A stretch of 64,000 bases of DNA from Caballeronia glathei (lineage in GTDB: Bacteria > Pseudomonadota > Gammaproteobacteria > Burkholderiales > Burkholderiaceae), in assembly GCF_000698595.1 (NCBI RefSeq), contig NZ_JFHC01000001.1, positions 62,001 to 126,000 on the forward strand, written 5' to 3'. This document shows, one piece after another, positions 8,844 through 17,829 of this stretch. The notes under the pieces were generated by a model that saw only the letters and a list, made by a program, of their open reading frames with translations, did not search any database and was not told the DNA's origin. Each line of letters starts with the position of its first letter. Positions within the stretch are counted from its first letter, which is position 1. Both the position numbers and the translations under genes were made by a program.

Positions 8844-10091
8844 TCAGCCGTAGACCGGGAACTGCCTGGTCAGCTCGGCGACCTTCGTGCGCACGCGCTC
8901 GAGGTTCGCCTGGTCTTCCGGGTTGTCCAGCACATCGGCGATCAGGTTGCCGACGATTTCCGCTTCCTTCACACCGAAACCGCGCGTGGTCATGGCGGGC
9001 GAGCCGAGGCGCACGCCGCTCGTGACGAACGGCTTTTCCGGGTCGTGCGGGATCGCGTTCTTGTTGACCGTGATGTGCGCGGAGCCGAGCGCGGCTTCCG
9101 CAGCCTTGCCGGTGATCTTCTTCGCCCGCAGGTCGACGAGCATCACGTGGCTTTCGGTGCGCCCCGACACGATGCGCAGGCCGCGCTTGACGAGCGTTTC
9201 AGCCAGCACGCGCGCGTTGTCCACGACGCGCTGCTGGTATTCCTTGAATTCCGGCGACAGCGCTTCCTTGAACGCAACCGCCTTGGCAGCGATCACATGC
9301 ATCAGCGGGCCGCCCTGGATGCCCGGGAAGATCGCGGAATTGATCGGTTTCTCGAACTCGGCCTTCATCAGGATGACGCCGCCGCGCGGGCCGCGCAGGC
9401 TCTTGTGCGTCGTGGTCGTGACGAAGTCGGCGTGCGGCACCGGGTTCGGATAGACGCCCGCGGCGATGAGACCCGCGTAGTGCGCCATGTCGACCATGAA
9501 ATACGCGCCGACGCTCTTCGCGATCTGCGACAGCCGCTCGAAGTCGATCTTCAGCGCAAACGCCGACGCGCCCGCGACGATCAGCTTAGGCTTGTGTTCC
9601 TTGGCGAGCTCCTCGGTGCGGCCGTAGTCGATGTCTTCGGCTTCGTTCAGGCCGTAGCTCACGACGTTGAACCATTTACCCGACATGTTCACGGGCGAGC
9701 CGTGCGTCAGGTGGCCGCCTTCGGCGAGGCTCATGCCCATGATCGTGTCGCCGGGCTTGAGCATCGCGAAGAACACGCCCTGGTTGGCCTGCGAGCCGGA
9801 GTTCGGCTGCACGTTCGCGGCCTCGGCGCCGAAGAGCTGCTTCACGCGGTCGATGGCGAGCTGCTCGACGATGTCGACGTATTCGCACCCGCCGTAATAC
9901 CGCTTGCCGGGATAGCCTTCCGCGTACTTGTTGGTGAGTTGCGAGCCCTGCGCGGCCATGACGGCCGGGCTCGTGTAATTTTCCGACGCGATCAACTCGA
10001 TGTGATCTTCCTGGCGGCGGTTTTCCTGCTCGATTGCCTTGAACAGTTCGGGATCGACGTTCGCGATGGTGCTGCTGGCTTTGTCAAACAT
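8844..10091 (-). CDS. glyA: Serine hydroxymethyltransferase
   Basis: PLP enzyme interconverting serine and glycine with tetrahydrofolate, the main source of one-carbon units. The 415-residue product starts [17 protein letters not shown] and has the PLP-lysine motif [15 protein letters not shown]. The open frame extends to 10355, but ATG 10091 matches the family N-terminus and length and has a GGAAAA-type ribosome site. It is cotranscribed with nrdR. The long leader between it and the divergent SDR gene is described separately. Confidence 0.97.
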   Translation of the reverse strand: MFDKASSTIANVDPELFKAIEQENRRQEDHIELIASENYTSPAVMAAQGSQLTNKYAEGYPGKRYYGGCEYVDIVEQLAIDRVKQLFGAEAANVQPNSGSQANQGVFFAMLKPGDTIMGMSLAEGGHLTHGSPVNMSGKWFNVVSYGLNEAEDIDYGRTEELAKEHKPKLIVAGASAFALKIDFERLSQIAKSVGAYFMVDMAHYAGLIAAGVYPNPVPHADFVTTTTHKSLRGPRGGVILMKAEFEKPINSAIFPGIQGGPLMHVIAAKAVAFKEALSPEFKEYQQRVVDNARVLAETLVKRGLRIVSGRTESHVMLVDLRAKKITGKAAEAALGSAHITVNKNAIPHDPEKPFVTSGVRLGSPAMTTRGFGVKEAEIVGNLIADVLDNPEDQANLERVRTKVAELTRQFPVYG

Positions 10092-10638
10092 ACGTTTTCC
10101 GTTAGATCTCAACAGGTTGACCGGATCGCGCGTGCGCGGGCATGGCTGCATCACATGACGTGGCGGCACGTGGCGCAGGGTGCGGGAGAGGTCCTGGCGT
10201 GGCGGAAGGAAGACTCCGGTCACGCGAGACGGACAGCCACCGGCAACGCAGCGACGGCGCGCGGATCTCAGCTGCCCAGGCGAACGGCAAAACGATGCTC
10301 CGCGCTTCCCGGTGGGTCGTTCCACCTTGAATCCGAAGATTCTATCGCCAGTCACGCGGAGTTTGAGCGTTGTAGTTTAATGGCGGCCGTCCGAATAGGC
10401 AATGCAGGCAATCGCGCGCCGGCGCCCCGCCCGCCGGCGCCGGGCACGGGCCGCCCGCGGCCCCGGACCGGCCGCCGTGACCGCCCGAAATCGATCGTTC
10501 GTGCACAATCGGCCCCAGCCCGCCGCCGTTCCCGCGGCTTGCCGCGCCGCACCATTGGAAGTACGCTGTGCGCCGTTGCCCGGCGCGCCCGCGCGCCGGG
10601 CCGGCATTCTTTCCCTCACCCAACACCGGAATCCGCTC
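10092..10638. other. 547-nt intergenic region between divergent glyA and SDR gene
   Basis: It must contain promoters for both genes. I looked for a glycine, SAH or folate riboswitch on the glyA side and found no recognisable core. The 10400-10480 part is extremely GC-rich with overlapping GCCGGCG palindromes. On the glyA strand a TAGAAT hexamer occurs about 10350, but no convincing -35 accompanies it. No small ORF with a credible ribosome site was found. Confidence 0.5.
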
Positions 10639-11385
10639 ATGATCGTATTCGTCACTGGCGCGTCCGCCGGCTTCGGCGCCGCCATCGCCCGCACCTTCGT
10701 AAAGGGCGGCCATCGCGTGATCGCCACGGCCCGCCGCAAGGACCGGCTGCAAGCCCTGTCGAACGAACTCGGCGACGCGCTCCTGCCGCTCGAACTCGAT
10801 GTCCGCGACGAGCGCGCCATCGCATCCGCAATCGCCTCGCTGCCGGAGGCGTTCTCGCAAATCGACGTGCTCGTCAACAACGCCGGCCTCGCGCTCGGCC
10901 TCGAACCCGCCCAGCGCGCGAATCTCGACGACTGGAAGGACATGATCGACACGAACTGCACGGGCCTCGTCGCGGTGACGCACGCGCTCTTGCCCGGCAT
11001 GGTCGAGCGCAATCGCGGCCACGTGTTCAACCTGGGCTCGGTCGCGGGCACCTATCCGTACGCGGGCGGCAACGTCTACGGCGCGACCAAGGCCTTCGTG
11101 CGGCAATTCAGTCTGAACCTGCGCTCGGACCTGGCGGGCACCGCGCTGCGCGTGACCGACATCGAGCCGGGCCTGTGCGGCGGCACCGAATTCTCCAGCG
11201 TGCGCTTCAAGGGCGACGACCAGAAAGCGGCCAATGTGTACAAGGACATGCAGCCGCTGATGCCGCAGGACATCGCCGACGCGATCTACTGGATCGCCAC
11301 GCGCCCGGCGCACGTGAACGTCAATGCAATCGAAATCATGCCGATCGCGCAGACCTTCGCACCGTTGCAGATTCATCGCGGCTGA
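10639..11385 (+). CDS. Short-chain dehydrogenase (YdfG-like)
   Basis: 248-residue classical SDR. It has the nucleotide-binding TGASAGFG (residues 6-13), NNAG (80-83), and catalytic Ser134, Tyr147 and Lys151 (YGATK). The early ARRKDRL pattern after strand 2 suggests NADP preference. Similarity is closest to the YdfG group (NADP-dependent 3-hydroxy acid / malonic semialdehyde reductase), which acts on L-allo-threonine, serine and 3-hydroxypropionate-type substrates. The real substrate is not determined by the sequence. It ends 46 nt before ybgC. Confidence 0.88.
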   Translation: MIVFVTGASAGFGAAIARTFVKGGHRVIATARRKDRLQALSNELGDALLPLELDVRDERAIASAIASLPEAFSQIDVLVNNAGLALGLEPAQRANLDDWKDMIDTNCTGLVAVTHALLPGMVERNRGHVFNLGSVAGTYPYAGGNVYGATKAFVRQFSLNLRSDLAGTALRVTDIEPGLCGGTEFSSVRFKGDDQKAANVYKDMQPLMPQDIADAIYWIATRPAHVNVNAIEIMPIAQTFAPLQIHRG

Positions 11386-11419
11386 TGGGCGGATTTGGCG
11401 ACCCGTGCGCGGGTTCCGG

Positions 11420-11425
11420 TAAAAT
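11420..11425 (+). promoter_or_regulatory. -10-like hexamer 6 nt before ybgC start
   Basis: TAAAAT followed by six bases and then ATG; a TTGGCG lies 19 nt upstream (11395-11400). If it is used, transcription would begin at or next to the start codon (leaderless mRNA). An AAGCGG hexamer in between is only a weak ribosome site. Confidence 0.45.
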
Positions 11426-11431
11426 AAGCGG

Positions 11432-11920
11432 ATGAATATGTCCAGCAGCGAGCCTCAGCCGGCGAACGACCCGTTGATTTTCGAGTGGCCGATCCGCGTG
11501 TACTACGAGGACACCGACGCCGGCGGCATCGTCTTCTACGCGAACTACCTGAAGTTTTTCGAACGGGCGCGCACCGAATGGCTGCGCGCCTGCGGCATCG
11601 ATCAGCAGAAGCTCATCGAGTCGGACGGCGTGGTGTTCGTCGTCAAGCGCACGGCAGTCGATTACTCGGCGCCCGCGCGGCTCGACGACATGGTCCGGAT
11701 CGTCAGCCGGATCGAGCGGCTCGGCCGCGCATCGGTCGATTTTCACCAGGAGGCGTGGCGCGACGGCGTGCTGCTCGCGGCCGGCGACATCCGGGTGGCA
11801 TCGGTCGATCACGCGTCGATCCGTCTCACCGGCATTCCCGCTGCGGTTCTCGCCGGACTGAAGCGCGGCCCGTCGCCGGCGGGCGCATCGGACGGCGGCG
11901 CGCGCGTGAACACCGTTTGA
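11432..11920 (+). CDS. ybgC: Tol-Pal system-associated acyl-CoA thioesterase
   Basis: 162-residue hotdog-fold (4HBT) thioesterase. The signature YYEDTDAGGIVFYANYL (about residues 24-40) includes the catalytic aspartate. YbgC hydrolyses short-chain acyl-CoAs and interacts with acyl carrier protein in phospholipid metabolism. It is the usual first gene of the tol-pal cluster, 158 nt before tolQ. The C-terminal tail (GASDGGARVNTV) is not conserved. Confidence 0.93.
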   Translation: MNMSSSEPQPANDPLIFEWPIRVYYEDTDAGGIVFYANYLKFFERARTEWLRACGIDQQKLIESDGVVFVVKRTAVDYSAPARLDDMVRIVSRIERLGRASVDFHQEAWRDGVLLAAGDIRVASVDHASIRLTGIPAAVLAGLKRGPSPAGASDGGARVNTV

Positions 11921-12078
11921 AACAGCCAATGAACTCGTATCGATCTGAACAGCACTAAGACTGCGGTGCGCAAGCAGCACCGAGCATGAGCCGGCAGCGG
12001 CCGAGACTTTCCATTGCTTGACGAAAGCCTGACACGCCCTGACCGGACGCCCCTTCCGGGACGTTACAGCGGACCTTT

Positions 12079-12756
12079 ATGAACACTACACAAGACCTGT
12101 CGATCGTTTCTCTCGTCATTCATGCGAGCCTGCTGGCCCAGGCCGTCATGGCGCTGCTCCTGATACTGTCTCTGCTCTCGTGGACGTTCATATTCCGCAA
12201 GTGGTTCGCCATCCGGCGCGCCCGCGCTCAAACCGAGCGTTTCGAGCGCGATTTCTGGTCGGGCGGCGATCTCCAGGCGCTGTACCAGAGCGCGGCCAAT
12301 AACCGTCACACCATCGGCGCGCTCGAGCGCATCTTCGAATCCGGCATGCGCGAATTCCTGAAAGGCAAGGAGCGCCGCATCACCGACCCGGGCGCGATCC
12401 TCGACGGCTCGCGCCGCGCGATGCGCGCCGCCTTCCAGCGCGAAATGGACGTCCTCGAAGCGAATCTCGCGTTTCTCGCGTCCGTCGGCTCGGTGAGCCC
12501 GTACATCGGCCTGTTCGGCACGGTCTGGGGGATCATGAACTCGTTCCGCGGCCTGGCCAACGTGCAGCAGGCGACGCTCGCGAACGTGGCGCCCGGCATC
12601 GCCGAGGCGCTGGTCGCGACCGCCATCGGTCTTTTCGCCGCCATTCCGGCCGTCGTCGCGTACAACCGCTACGCGCACGACATCGACCGCCTGGCGATCC
12701 GCTTCGAGACCTTCATCGAAGAGTTCTCGAACATCCTGCAGCGTCAGGCGCACTAA
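12079..12756 (+). CDS. tolQ: Tol-Pal system inner-membrane protein TolQ
   Basis: 225-residue MotA/TolQ/ExbB proton-channel subunit. It has an N-terminal transmembrane helix (about 17-38), a cytoplasmic loop and two C-terminal helices (about 135-155 and 170-190, containing PGIAEALVATAIGLFAAIPAV). With TolR it forms the proton-motive-force motor driving TolA for outer-membrane constriction at division. The stop overlaps the AAGGAG ribosome site of tolR. Confidence 0.96.
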   Translation: MNTTQDLSIVSLVIHASLLAQAVMALLLILSLLSWTFIFRKWFAIRRARAQTERFERDFWSGGDLQALYQSAANNRHTIGALERIFESGMREFLKGKERRITDPGAILDGSRRAMRAAFQREMDVLEANLAFLASVGSVSPYIGLFGTVWGIMNSFRGLANVQQATLANVAPGIAEALVATAIGLFAAIPAVVAYNRYAHDIDRLAIRFETFIEEFSNILQRQAH

Positions 12757-12766
12757 GGAGTCCGCG

Positions 12767-13213
12767 ATGGCCGGAGGCCCCACCCGTTCCAGCATGCGCG
12801 GCAGCTCGCGCCGCGCGATGTCCGACATCAACGTCGTGCCGTATATCGACGTGATGCTCGTGCTGCTCGTCATCTTCATGGTGACGGCGCCGCTCGTCTC
12901 GCCGTCGATCATCAACCTGCCGACCGTCGGCAACGCGCAGCCGCAGGAGCAGACCCCGCCGCTCGTCGTCAACATCAAGGCTGACGGCAGCATGAACGTG
13001 CGCTATAAGGAAGACGGCGGCGCGGCGCAGCAGCAGAACATGACGAAGGAACAGCTCAACACGTTCGTGCTCAACCGGCAGGAGTCCCATCCGGACCAGC
13101 CCGTCGTGATCGCAGCCGACAAGACCGTGAAGTATGAAGTCGTAATGAACGTGATGTCCGACATGAAAGCGCGCGGCGTCAAACGCGTCGGATTGCTAGT
13201 CAAATCGCAATGA
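12767..13213 (+). CDS. tolR: Tol-Pal system protein TolR
   Basis: 148-residue ExbD/TolR protein: a short cytoplasmic N-terminus, one transmembrane helix with the essential proton-path aspartate (VVPYIDVMLVLLVIF, Asp28), and a periplasmic domain (about 60-148). AAGGAG lies at ideal distance. The last codons overlap the tolA start (ATGA), so it is translationally coupled within tolQRA. Confidence 0.96.
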   Translation: MAGGPTRSSMRGSSRRAMSDINVVPYIDVMLVLLVIFMVTAPLVSPSIINLPTVGNAQPQEQTPPLVVNIKADGSMNVRYKEDGGAAQQQNMTKEQLNTFVLNRQESHPDQPVVIAADKTVKYEVVMNVMSDMKARGVKRVGLLVKSQ

Positions 13214-14262
13214 GCAACCGGCAGAACCGCGCCCGACCCATTCGACCGCCGCGCGAGCGCGGCACGTGGAAAGCGTTCGCGCTCGCCGCGCTGATGCATC
13301 TGCTGCTCGGCTGGCTGCTGTATCACGGCATCAACTGGCAGAACAACACGCCGGCCGGATCCGAAGCCGAATTGTGGACGGAGATTCCCGACCTCAGCAC
13401 GCCGACGCCCCGCCCCGCTCCGCCGCCGCCCGCGCCGGTCAAGGTGCAGCCCGCGCCGCCGCCCGCGAAGGACGAAGAGGCCGACATCGCGCTGCAGGAA
13501 AAGAAGCGCAAGCAGCAGGAAGCGGCGGCCCGCGAGGCGCAGCTCGCGGAGCAGCGCCGCCAGCAGCAGGAAGCACAGCAGCAGGCCGAGGAAAAGCGCC
13601 AGCAGCAGCTCGCCGCGCAGCAGGCGGCCGCCCTCGCCGCGCAGAAGGCGGCGCAGGAAAAGCAGAAGCAGGCCGACAAGCAGAAGCAGGTCGATCAGCA
13701 GAAGCAGCAGCAGCAACTGAAGGCGCAGCAGGAAAAGGAAGCCGAGAAGGCCGAGCAGTTGAAGGAACAGAAGGAAGCCAAGGAAAAAGCCGACGCCCAG
13801 GCGAAGGCCAAAGCCGACGCCGACGCAAAGGCGAAGGAAAAGACCAAGGCCGATGCCGCGGCGAAAGCCAAGCTCGATCAGGAACGCCGCGCGCGCCTCG
13901 CGCAGTTGCAGGGGCAGGCAGGCGGCGGCACGAGCGAGAGCGGCGAAGGGCTCGCGAAGGGCGGCACGGGCAAGGGCGCGGGCGGAAATGCGACGTCGGC
14001 GGGATACGCGGAGAAGGTGCAGCGGCGCGTGCGGCCGAACATCGTGTGGGCCGGTGAAACGGCCGGGCTGGAGACGGTGGTCGCGGTACGCTGTGCGCCG
14101 ACGGGCACGCTGCTGTCGGCGACGATCCGGCAGTCGAGCGGCAACGAGCAGTGGGACCAGGCGGCGCTGCGCGCCGTCCAGCGCTCGGACCCGATGCCGG
14201 TCGACATCAACGGTCAGGCGCCCGCGGCCTTCACGATCACGCTGCGCCCGGCCGGAGGCTGA
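13210..14262 (+). CDS. tolA: Tol-Pal / TonB-type periplasmic spanning protein TolA
   Basis: 350-residue energy transducer. There is one N-terminal transmembrane helix (about 19-37), a proline-rich stretch (PTPRPAPPPPAPVKVQPAPPP), a long Ala/Lys/Gln/Glu-rich helical domain (about 85-235) spanning the periplasm, a glycine-rich hinge (GGGTSESGEGLAKGGTGKGAGG) and a C-terminal domain III (about 265-350) that contacts TolB/Pal. Internal low-complexity repeats (KQKQ, QQQQ, AKAKADADAKAK) are normal for TolA but make this region prone to length variation. Confidence 0.95.
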   Translation: MSNRQNRARPIRPPRERGTWKAFALAALMHLLLGWLLYHGINWQNNTPAGSEAELWTEIPDLSTPTPRPAPPPPAPVKVQPAPPPAKDEEADIALQEKKRKQQEAAAREAQLAEQRRQQQEAQQQAEEKRQQQLAAQQAAALAAQKAAQEKQKQADKQKQVDQQKQQQQLKAQQEKEAEKAEQLKEQKEAKEKADAQAKAKADADAKAKEKTKADAAAKAKLDQERRARLAQLQGQAGGGTSESGEGLAKGGTGKGAGGNATSAGYAEKVQRRVRPNIVWAGETAGLETVVAVRCAPTGTLLSATIRQSSGNEQWDQAALRAVQRSDPMPVDINGQAPAAFTITLRPAGG

Positions 14263-14369
14263 TGGAGGGCCGATCGAAGGGACGCGCCCGAGCGGGAACG
14301 AATCGTGCAGCCGCCGGTCTGTTCTGCAGTCTCGGATAGTTAAAAATTGCTTTTGGGAACCTATACAGC

Positions 14370-15662
14370 ATGAGTTTGATGACGAAGCTTGGCCTGAGAA
14401 CACTGGTGGCGTCGTGCCTGATCGCCGCCGGCACCGCTGCGAATGCGCAGTTGAACGTACTCGTGACCGGCGTCGGTTCGACCCAGTTTCCGATCGCCAC
14501 CGCCAATTTCGCGAACGAGGCGAATTCGCCGCAGCAGGTCAGCGCCATCGTCCGCCAGGATCTGGCACGCAGCGGCAAGTTCACGAACATCGAAGCGGGC
14601 AGCACGCCGGTCTCGGAGACCGATTCCGTCGATCTCGGCAGCTGGAAGGCAAAGGGCGCTGACGCGTTCGTGTCCGGCAGCGTGACACGGCTCGCGAACG
14701 GCCAGTACGAAGTGCGCTTCCGCCTCTACGACACGGTCAAGCAGCAGAGCCTCGGCGGCCTGTCGCTCGTCAGTCCCGAAAGCGGCCTGCGCATGAGCGC
14801 GCACAAGGTGGCCGACTACATTTACGCGAAGCTTCTCGGCTCCCGCGGCGTGTTCGCCACGCGCCTCTCCTACGTCATCCAGACGGGCAACCGCTATCAG
14901 TTGCAGATTTCCGATTCCGACGGCCAGGACGCGCGCATCGCGCTGTCCAGCCCGGAGCCGATCATCTCGCCGGCGTGGTCGCCTGACGGCACGAAAGTCG
15001 CGTACGTCTCGTTCGAGAAGAAGAAGCCGGTCGTGTACATTCACGATCTGCCGACGGGCAAGCGCGTCGTCGTGTCGAATCAAAAGGGCAACAACAGCGC
15101 GCCGGCGTGGTCGCCGGACGGCCGCAAGCTCGCGGTCGCGCTGTCGCGTACGGGCAACACCCAGATTTTCGAAGTCAACGCCGACGGTAGCGGTTTGCGC
15201 CGTCTCACCCAGGGCAGCTCCATCGATACGGAGCCGGCCTACTCTCCTGATGGCAATTCGATCTATTTCACGAGCGACCGCGGCGGCCAGCCCCAGATCT
15301 ACAAGATGTCCGCGAACGGCGAAAGCGCCGGCGCGGCACAGCGTGTAACCTTCACGGGCAACTACAATACAAGCCCGCGCGTGAGCCCGGACGGCAAGCA
15401 GCTTGCGTACATTTCGCGCACTGGCGGCGGCTTCAAGCTGTACCTGCAGGACCTCGGGTCCGGTACCGCGACGGGACTGACCGACACGACGCATGACGAA
15501 TCGCCCAGCTTCGCGGCGAATGGTCAGTACATCCTCTACGCCACCCAGGTGAACGGGCGTGGCGTGTTGGCAGCCGTTTCGACCGACGGTCGTACGCGGC
15601 AAGTCTTGTCCGTGCAGGGCGGCATCGTTCGCGAGCCGTCCTGGGGTCCGTTCATGCAATAA
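14370..15662 (+). CDS. tolB: Tol-Pal system beta-propeller protein TolB
   Basis: 430-residue periplasmic protein. It has a signal peptide ([26 protein letters not shown]), an N-terminal alpha/beta domain (about 27-165) and a six-bladed propeller with repeated SPDG and AWSPDG-type motifs (from about residue 200). TolB binds Pal and OmpA-like proteins and is released through TolA action. It is separated from tolA by 107 nt and from pal by 51 nt. Confidence 0.97.
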   Translation: MSLMTKLGLRTLVASCLIAAGTAANAQLNVLVTGVGSTQFPIATANFANEANSPQQVSAIVRQDLARSGKFTNIEAGSTPVSETDSVDLGSWKAKGADAFVSGSVTRLANGQYEVRFRLYDTVKQQSLGGLSLVSPESGLRMSAHKVADYIYAKLLGSRGVFATRLSYVIQTGNRYQLQISDSDGQDARIALSSPEPIISPAWSPDGTKVAYVSFEKKKPVVYIHDLPTGKRVVVSNQKGNNSAPAWSPDGRKLAVALSRTGNTQIFEVNADGSGLRRLTQGSSIDTEPAYSPDGNSIYFTSDRGGQPQIYKMSANGESAGAAQRVTFTGNYNTSPRVSPDGKQLAYISRTGGGFKLYLQDLGSGTATGLTDTTHDESPSFAANGQYILYATQVNGRGVLAAVSTDGRTRQVLSVQGGIVREPSWGPFMQ

Positions 15663-15713
15663 CCTGATGCAATCCTCATGGATTCGTTACGCAATAACAC
15701 AAGGAGAGTAACC

Positions 15714-16226
15714 ATGATGTCGAAACTTCGTATCGGCTTTGCAGTCGCGATGGTCGGCGCGCTGGCCGCATGTCACTCGGGCGTGAAGCTCGATGAAGGC
15801 GCGAATGCAAACAAGGGCGCGATTGGTACGCAACCGAATCCGACGGACGTGAAGCAGGTCAACGTCGATCCGCTGAACGATCCGAACAGCCCGCTGGCGA
15901 AGCGCAGCATCTATTTCGATTTCGACAGCTATGCTGTAAAGGACGACTACCAGCCGCTCCTGCAGCAGCACTCGACGTATCTGAAGGGCCACCCTGAGCG
16001 CCGTGTCCTGATCCAGGGCAACACCGACGAGCGCGGCACGAGCGAGTACAACCTGGCGCTCGGCCAGAAGCGTGCTGAAGCCGTGCGTCGCGCGATGTCG
16101 CTGATGGGCGTCGCCGATACGCAGATGGAAGCCGTGAGCCTCGGCAAGGAAAAGCCGGTGGCGACGGGTCACGACGAAGCCGCGTGGGCACAGAACCGCC
16201 GCGCCGACCTCGTCTATCAACAGTAA
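15714..16226 (+). CDS. pal: Peptidoglycan-associated lipoprotein Pal
   Basis: 170-residue outer-membrane lipoprotein. The signal peptide ends in the lipobox LAAC (about residues 18-21), followed by a flexible linker and an OmpA-like peptidoglycan-binding domain (about 65-170) with IQGNTDERGTSEYNLALGQKRA. AAGGAGAG (15701-15708) precedes ATG 15714. The open frame begins earlier at 15678, but those codons lack a ribosome site and would bury the signal peptide. Confidence 0.97.
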   Translation: MMSKLRIGFAVAMVGALAACHSGVKLDEGANANKGAIGTQPNPTDVKQVNVDPLNDPNSPLAKRSIYFDFDSYAVKDDYQPLLQQHSTYLKGHPERRVLIQGNTDERGTSEYNLALGQKRAEAVRRAMSLMGVADTQMEAVSLGKEKPVATGHDEAAWAQNRRADLVYQQ

Positions 16227-16252
16227 CGTAACCAGTACGGGTGAGTCGCCCT

Positions 16253-17002
16253 ATGTTGTATCGCTTCCCCTCGCTGCGAGCCGTCGCAGCCGCGTGTGTC
16301 GTCGGATCGGCCTTCGTCGGCGCGCCCGCGCATGCGGGCGTCTTCGACGACAACGAAGCACGCAAGGCCGTGCTCGACCTGCGCACGAAAACGGACAGCC
16401 TGGCGAACCAGCTGTCCGCAGCCCAGCGCACGATCCTCGATCAATCGAATCGCATCGACCAGCTGAACCAGCAGGTCGCGACGCTTCGAGGCCAGAACGA
16501 GGACATGTCCAATCAGCTCGCTACGCTGCAAAAGCAGCAGAAGGACTACTACGCCGATCTCGATGCTCGGGTGAAGAAGTTCGAACCGCAGCAGCAGACA
16601 GTCGATGGCGTGCAGGGCGCTGTGCAGCCGGGCGAGACGGAAGCGTTCAACGCTGCGTCGACGCAGTTCCGTAACGGCGACTTCAAGAGTGCCGCGGCGT
16701 CGTTCAAGGCGTTCGTGGCGAAATACCCGCAGAGCCCGTACCAGCCGACCGCGCAGTATTGGCTCGGCAATGCGCTGTACGCGCAGCGCGACTACAAGGG
16801 ATCGACTGCAATCTGGCAGAATCTGGTGAAAACCTATCCGACGCATCCGCGAGCACCCGAAGCACTGCTCGCTATCGCGAACAACCAGATCGAGCAGGGC
16901 CAGAAAGCGGCTGCGAAGAAGACGCTGGAACAGATCATCTCGGAGTACGCCGGTACCGAAGTCGCGCAGTCGGCACAGAGCAAGATGTCGCAGGTGAAGT
17001 AA
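16253..17002 (+). CDS. cpoB: Cell division coordinator CpoB (YbgF)
   Basis: 249-residue periplasmic protein. The signal peptide is cleaved after APAHA, followed by a trimerising coiled coil (about 30-105, heptad-like QLNQQVATLRGQNEDM) and a C-terminal TPR domain (about 125-249, FRNGDFKSAAASFKAFVAKYPQSPY and similar). CpoB coordinates Tol-Pal with PBP1B-dependent peptidoglycan synthesis. ATG 16253 is used; GTG 16241 would add four residues. It is the last gene of the tol-pal operon and is followed by a terminator. Confidence 0.95.
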   Translation: MLYRFPSLRAVAAACVVGSAFVGAPAHAGVFDDNEARKAVLDLRTKTDSLANQLSAAQRTILDQSNRIDQLNQQVATLRGQNEDMSNQLATLQKQQKDYYADLDARVKKFEPQQQTVDGVQGAVQPGETEAFNAASTQFRNGDFKSAAASFKAFVAKYPQSPYQPTAQYWLGNALYAQRDYKGSTAIWQNLVKTYPTHPRAPEALLAIANNQIEQGQKAAAKKTLEQIISEYAGTEVAQSAQSKMSQVK

Positions 17003-17035
17003 GCGGAGGTTTTCGAGCTTTCGCGCCTCTCATTG

Positions 17036-17070
17036 AAAAAGCCCGCAGACCTTTGCGCTGCGGGCTTTTT
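17036..17070 (+). terminator. Intrinsic terminator of the tol-pal operon
   Basis: AAAAA-GCCCGCAG, a 9-nt loop, then CTGCGGGC-TTTTT, starting 33 nt after cpoB. This is a complete stem with a U-tract. Confidence 0.93.
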
Positions 17071-17108
17071 CTTGTGTGCTGCCGGGGTGTTTTTTGCCTA
17101 TGTCCGGG

Positions 17109-17138
17109 TTGACAACCCCCTCCCCGGCTGACTATAAT
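17109..17138 (+). promoter_or_regulatory. Sigma-70 promoter of tRNA-Lys
   Basis: Consensus TTGACA (17109-17114) and consensus TATAAT (17133-17138) with an 18-nt spacer, 11 nt before the tRNA 5' end. This is the best sigma-70 promoter visible in the window. Confidence 0.9.
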
Positions 17139-17149
17139 TTTCCCTCTTT

Positions 17150-17225
17150 GGGTCGTTAGCTCAGCTGGTAGAGCAGCGGACTTTTAATCCGTTGGTCACA
17201 GGTTCGAATCCCGTACGGCCTACCA
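17150..17225 (+). tRNA. tRNA-Lys (anticodon UUU)
   Basis: 76 nt including encoded CCA. The acceptor is GGGTCGT with ACGGCCT (two G-U pairs), the D arm is GCTC/GAGC, and the anticodon arm GCGGA/TCCGT encloses loop CTTTTAA (anticodon TTT). The T arm ACAGG/CCCGT around TTCGAAT contains one A-C mismatch at its middle pair. It is preceded by a consensus promoter and followed by a terminator, so it is a single-gene unit. Confidence 0.97.
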
Positions 17226-17230
17226 AAGAC

Positions 17231-17262
17231 AAAAAGGGCTCAGCTTCGGCTGGGCCCTTTTC
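17231..17262 (+). terminator. Intrinsic terminator after tRNA-Lys
   Basis: AAAAAGGGCTCAGC-TTCG-GCTGGGCCCTTTT: a 9-bp stem with a UUCG tetraloop and one G-U pair, followed by a T-run. Confidence 0.88.
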
Positions 17263-17356
17263 CGTTTACGTGCTGTGCGTGGTCCGTGTGCTGTCTGCAA
17301 ACCGTGTGCAAATGCGTGCGAACCGCCGGTTGCGAATCGAGAATAAAAATCTGGCC

Positions 17357-17815
17357 TCAACGCCCCTTCGAACGAAACCCATCGCCCTCCGCTGACATGG
17401 CCTCGTCGCATCGCAAGGGATCGTCCAGATCATAGACCCCTGCCCGCACGCATTCCGCACACCACTCGCGCTCGATAGCCTCCGCTCGCGCCTCCCATAC
17501 ATGCCCGAACGCGCATTGCCAGCGCAACGGCGTAGCCGCCTCGACATGGCCGGCCAACAGCATCTTCCCTCCGCGCGCATGCGCCAGCGCGTGCAGGCGG
17601 CTGGTGCGCATCTCGCGACGCTGCGCCGCGCAGTTCATGCAGCGCACGTTCTGGGCCGCGCTGACGGCGTCGTCCCATTCATGCCCACGCCCGCAGTCCC
17701 AGTGCGATTCCCCTTCGGCGCGGGGACGCTTCGCCGCCGCCTCGCGAAATTGTGCGGCCCGCTCCGCAAGGGCGCGATGCGCGCGCTGTCTCTCTCTGAA
17801 CTTGTTGTAATCCAT
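17357..17815 (-). CDS. Hypothetical protein with two zinc-ribbon/treble-clef motifs
   Basis: 152-residue cytosolic protein. A basic, helical N-terminus (MDYNKFRERQRAHRALAERAAQF) is followed by two similar modules of the form C-x3-GH-x-W ... C-x2-C. The first is HWDCGRGHEWDDAV with VRCMNCAAQ; the second is RWQCAFGHVWEARA with EWCAECVRAG. This pattern resembles the treble-clef zinc ribbons found next to restriction-endonuclease-like domains, but no nuclease core is visible. ATG 17815 is used; an alternative TTG at 17833 would nearly abut the upstream lipoprotein stop. Function unknown. Confidence 0.7.
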   Translation of the reverse strand: MDYNKFRERQRAHRALAERAAQFREAAAKRPRAEGESHWDCGRGHEWDDAVSAAQNVRCMNCAAQRREMRTSRLHALAHARGGKMLLAGHVEAATPLRWQCAFGHVWEARAEAIEREWCAECVRAGVYDLDDPLRCDEAMSAEGDGFRSKGR

Positions 17816-17829
17816 CGATCTGACGCCGT

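Noticed and set aside
10092..10400. Glycine, SAH or other riboswitch in the glyA leader
   Set aside because: I looked for conserved riboswitch cores on the minus strand and found none; only GC-rich stems are present.
8277..11435. 1052-residue plus-strand frame across nrdR, glyA and SDR gene
   Set aside because: It spans three well-recognised genes and their intergenic region and has low-complexity Arg-rich translation.
13490..13900. Tandem repeat array
   Set aside because: The repetitive codons are the normal Ala/Lys/Gln/Glu helical domain of TolA.
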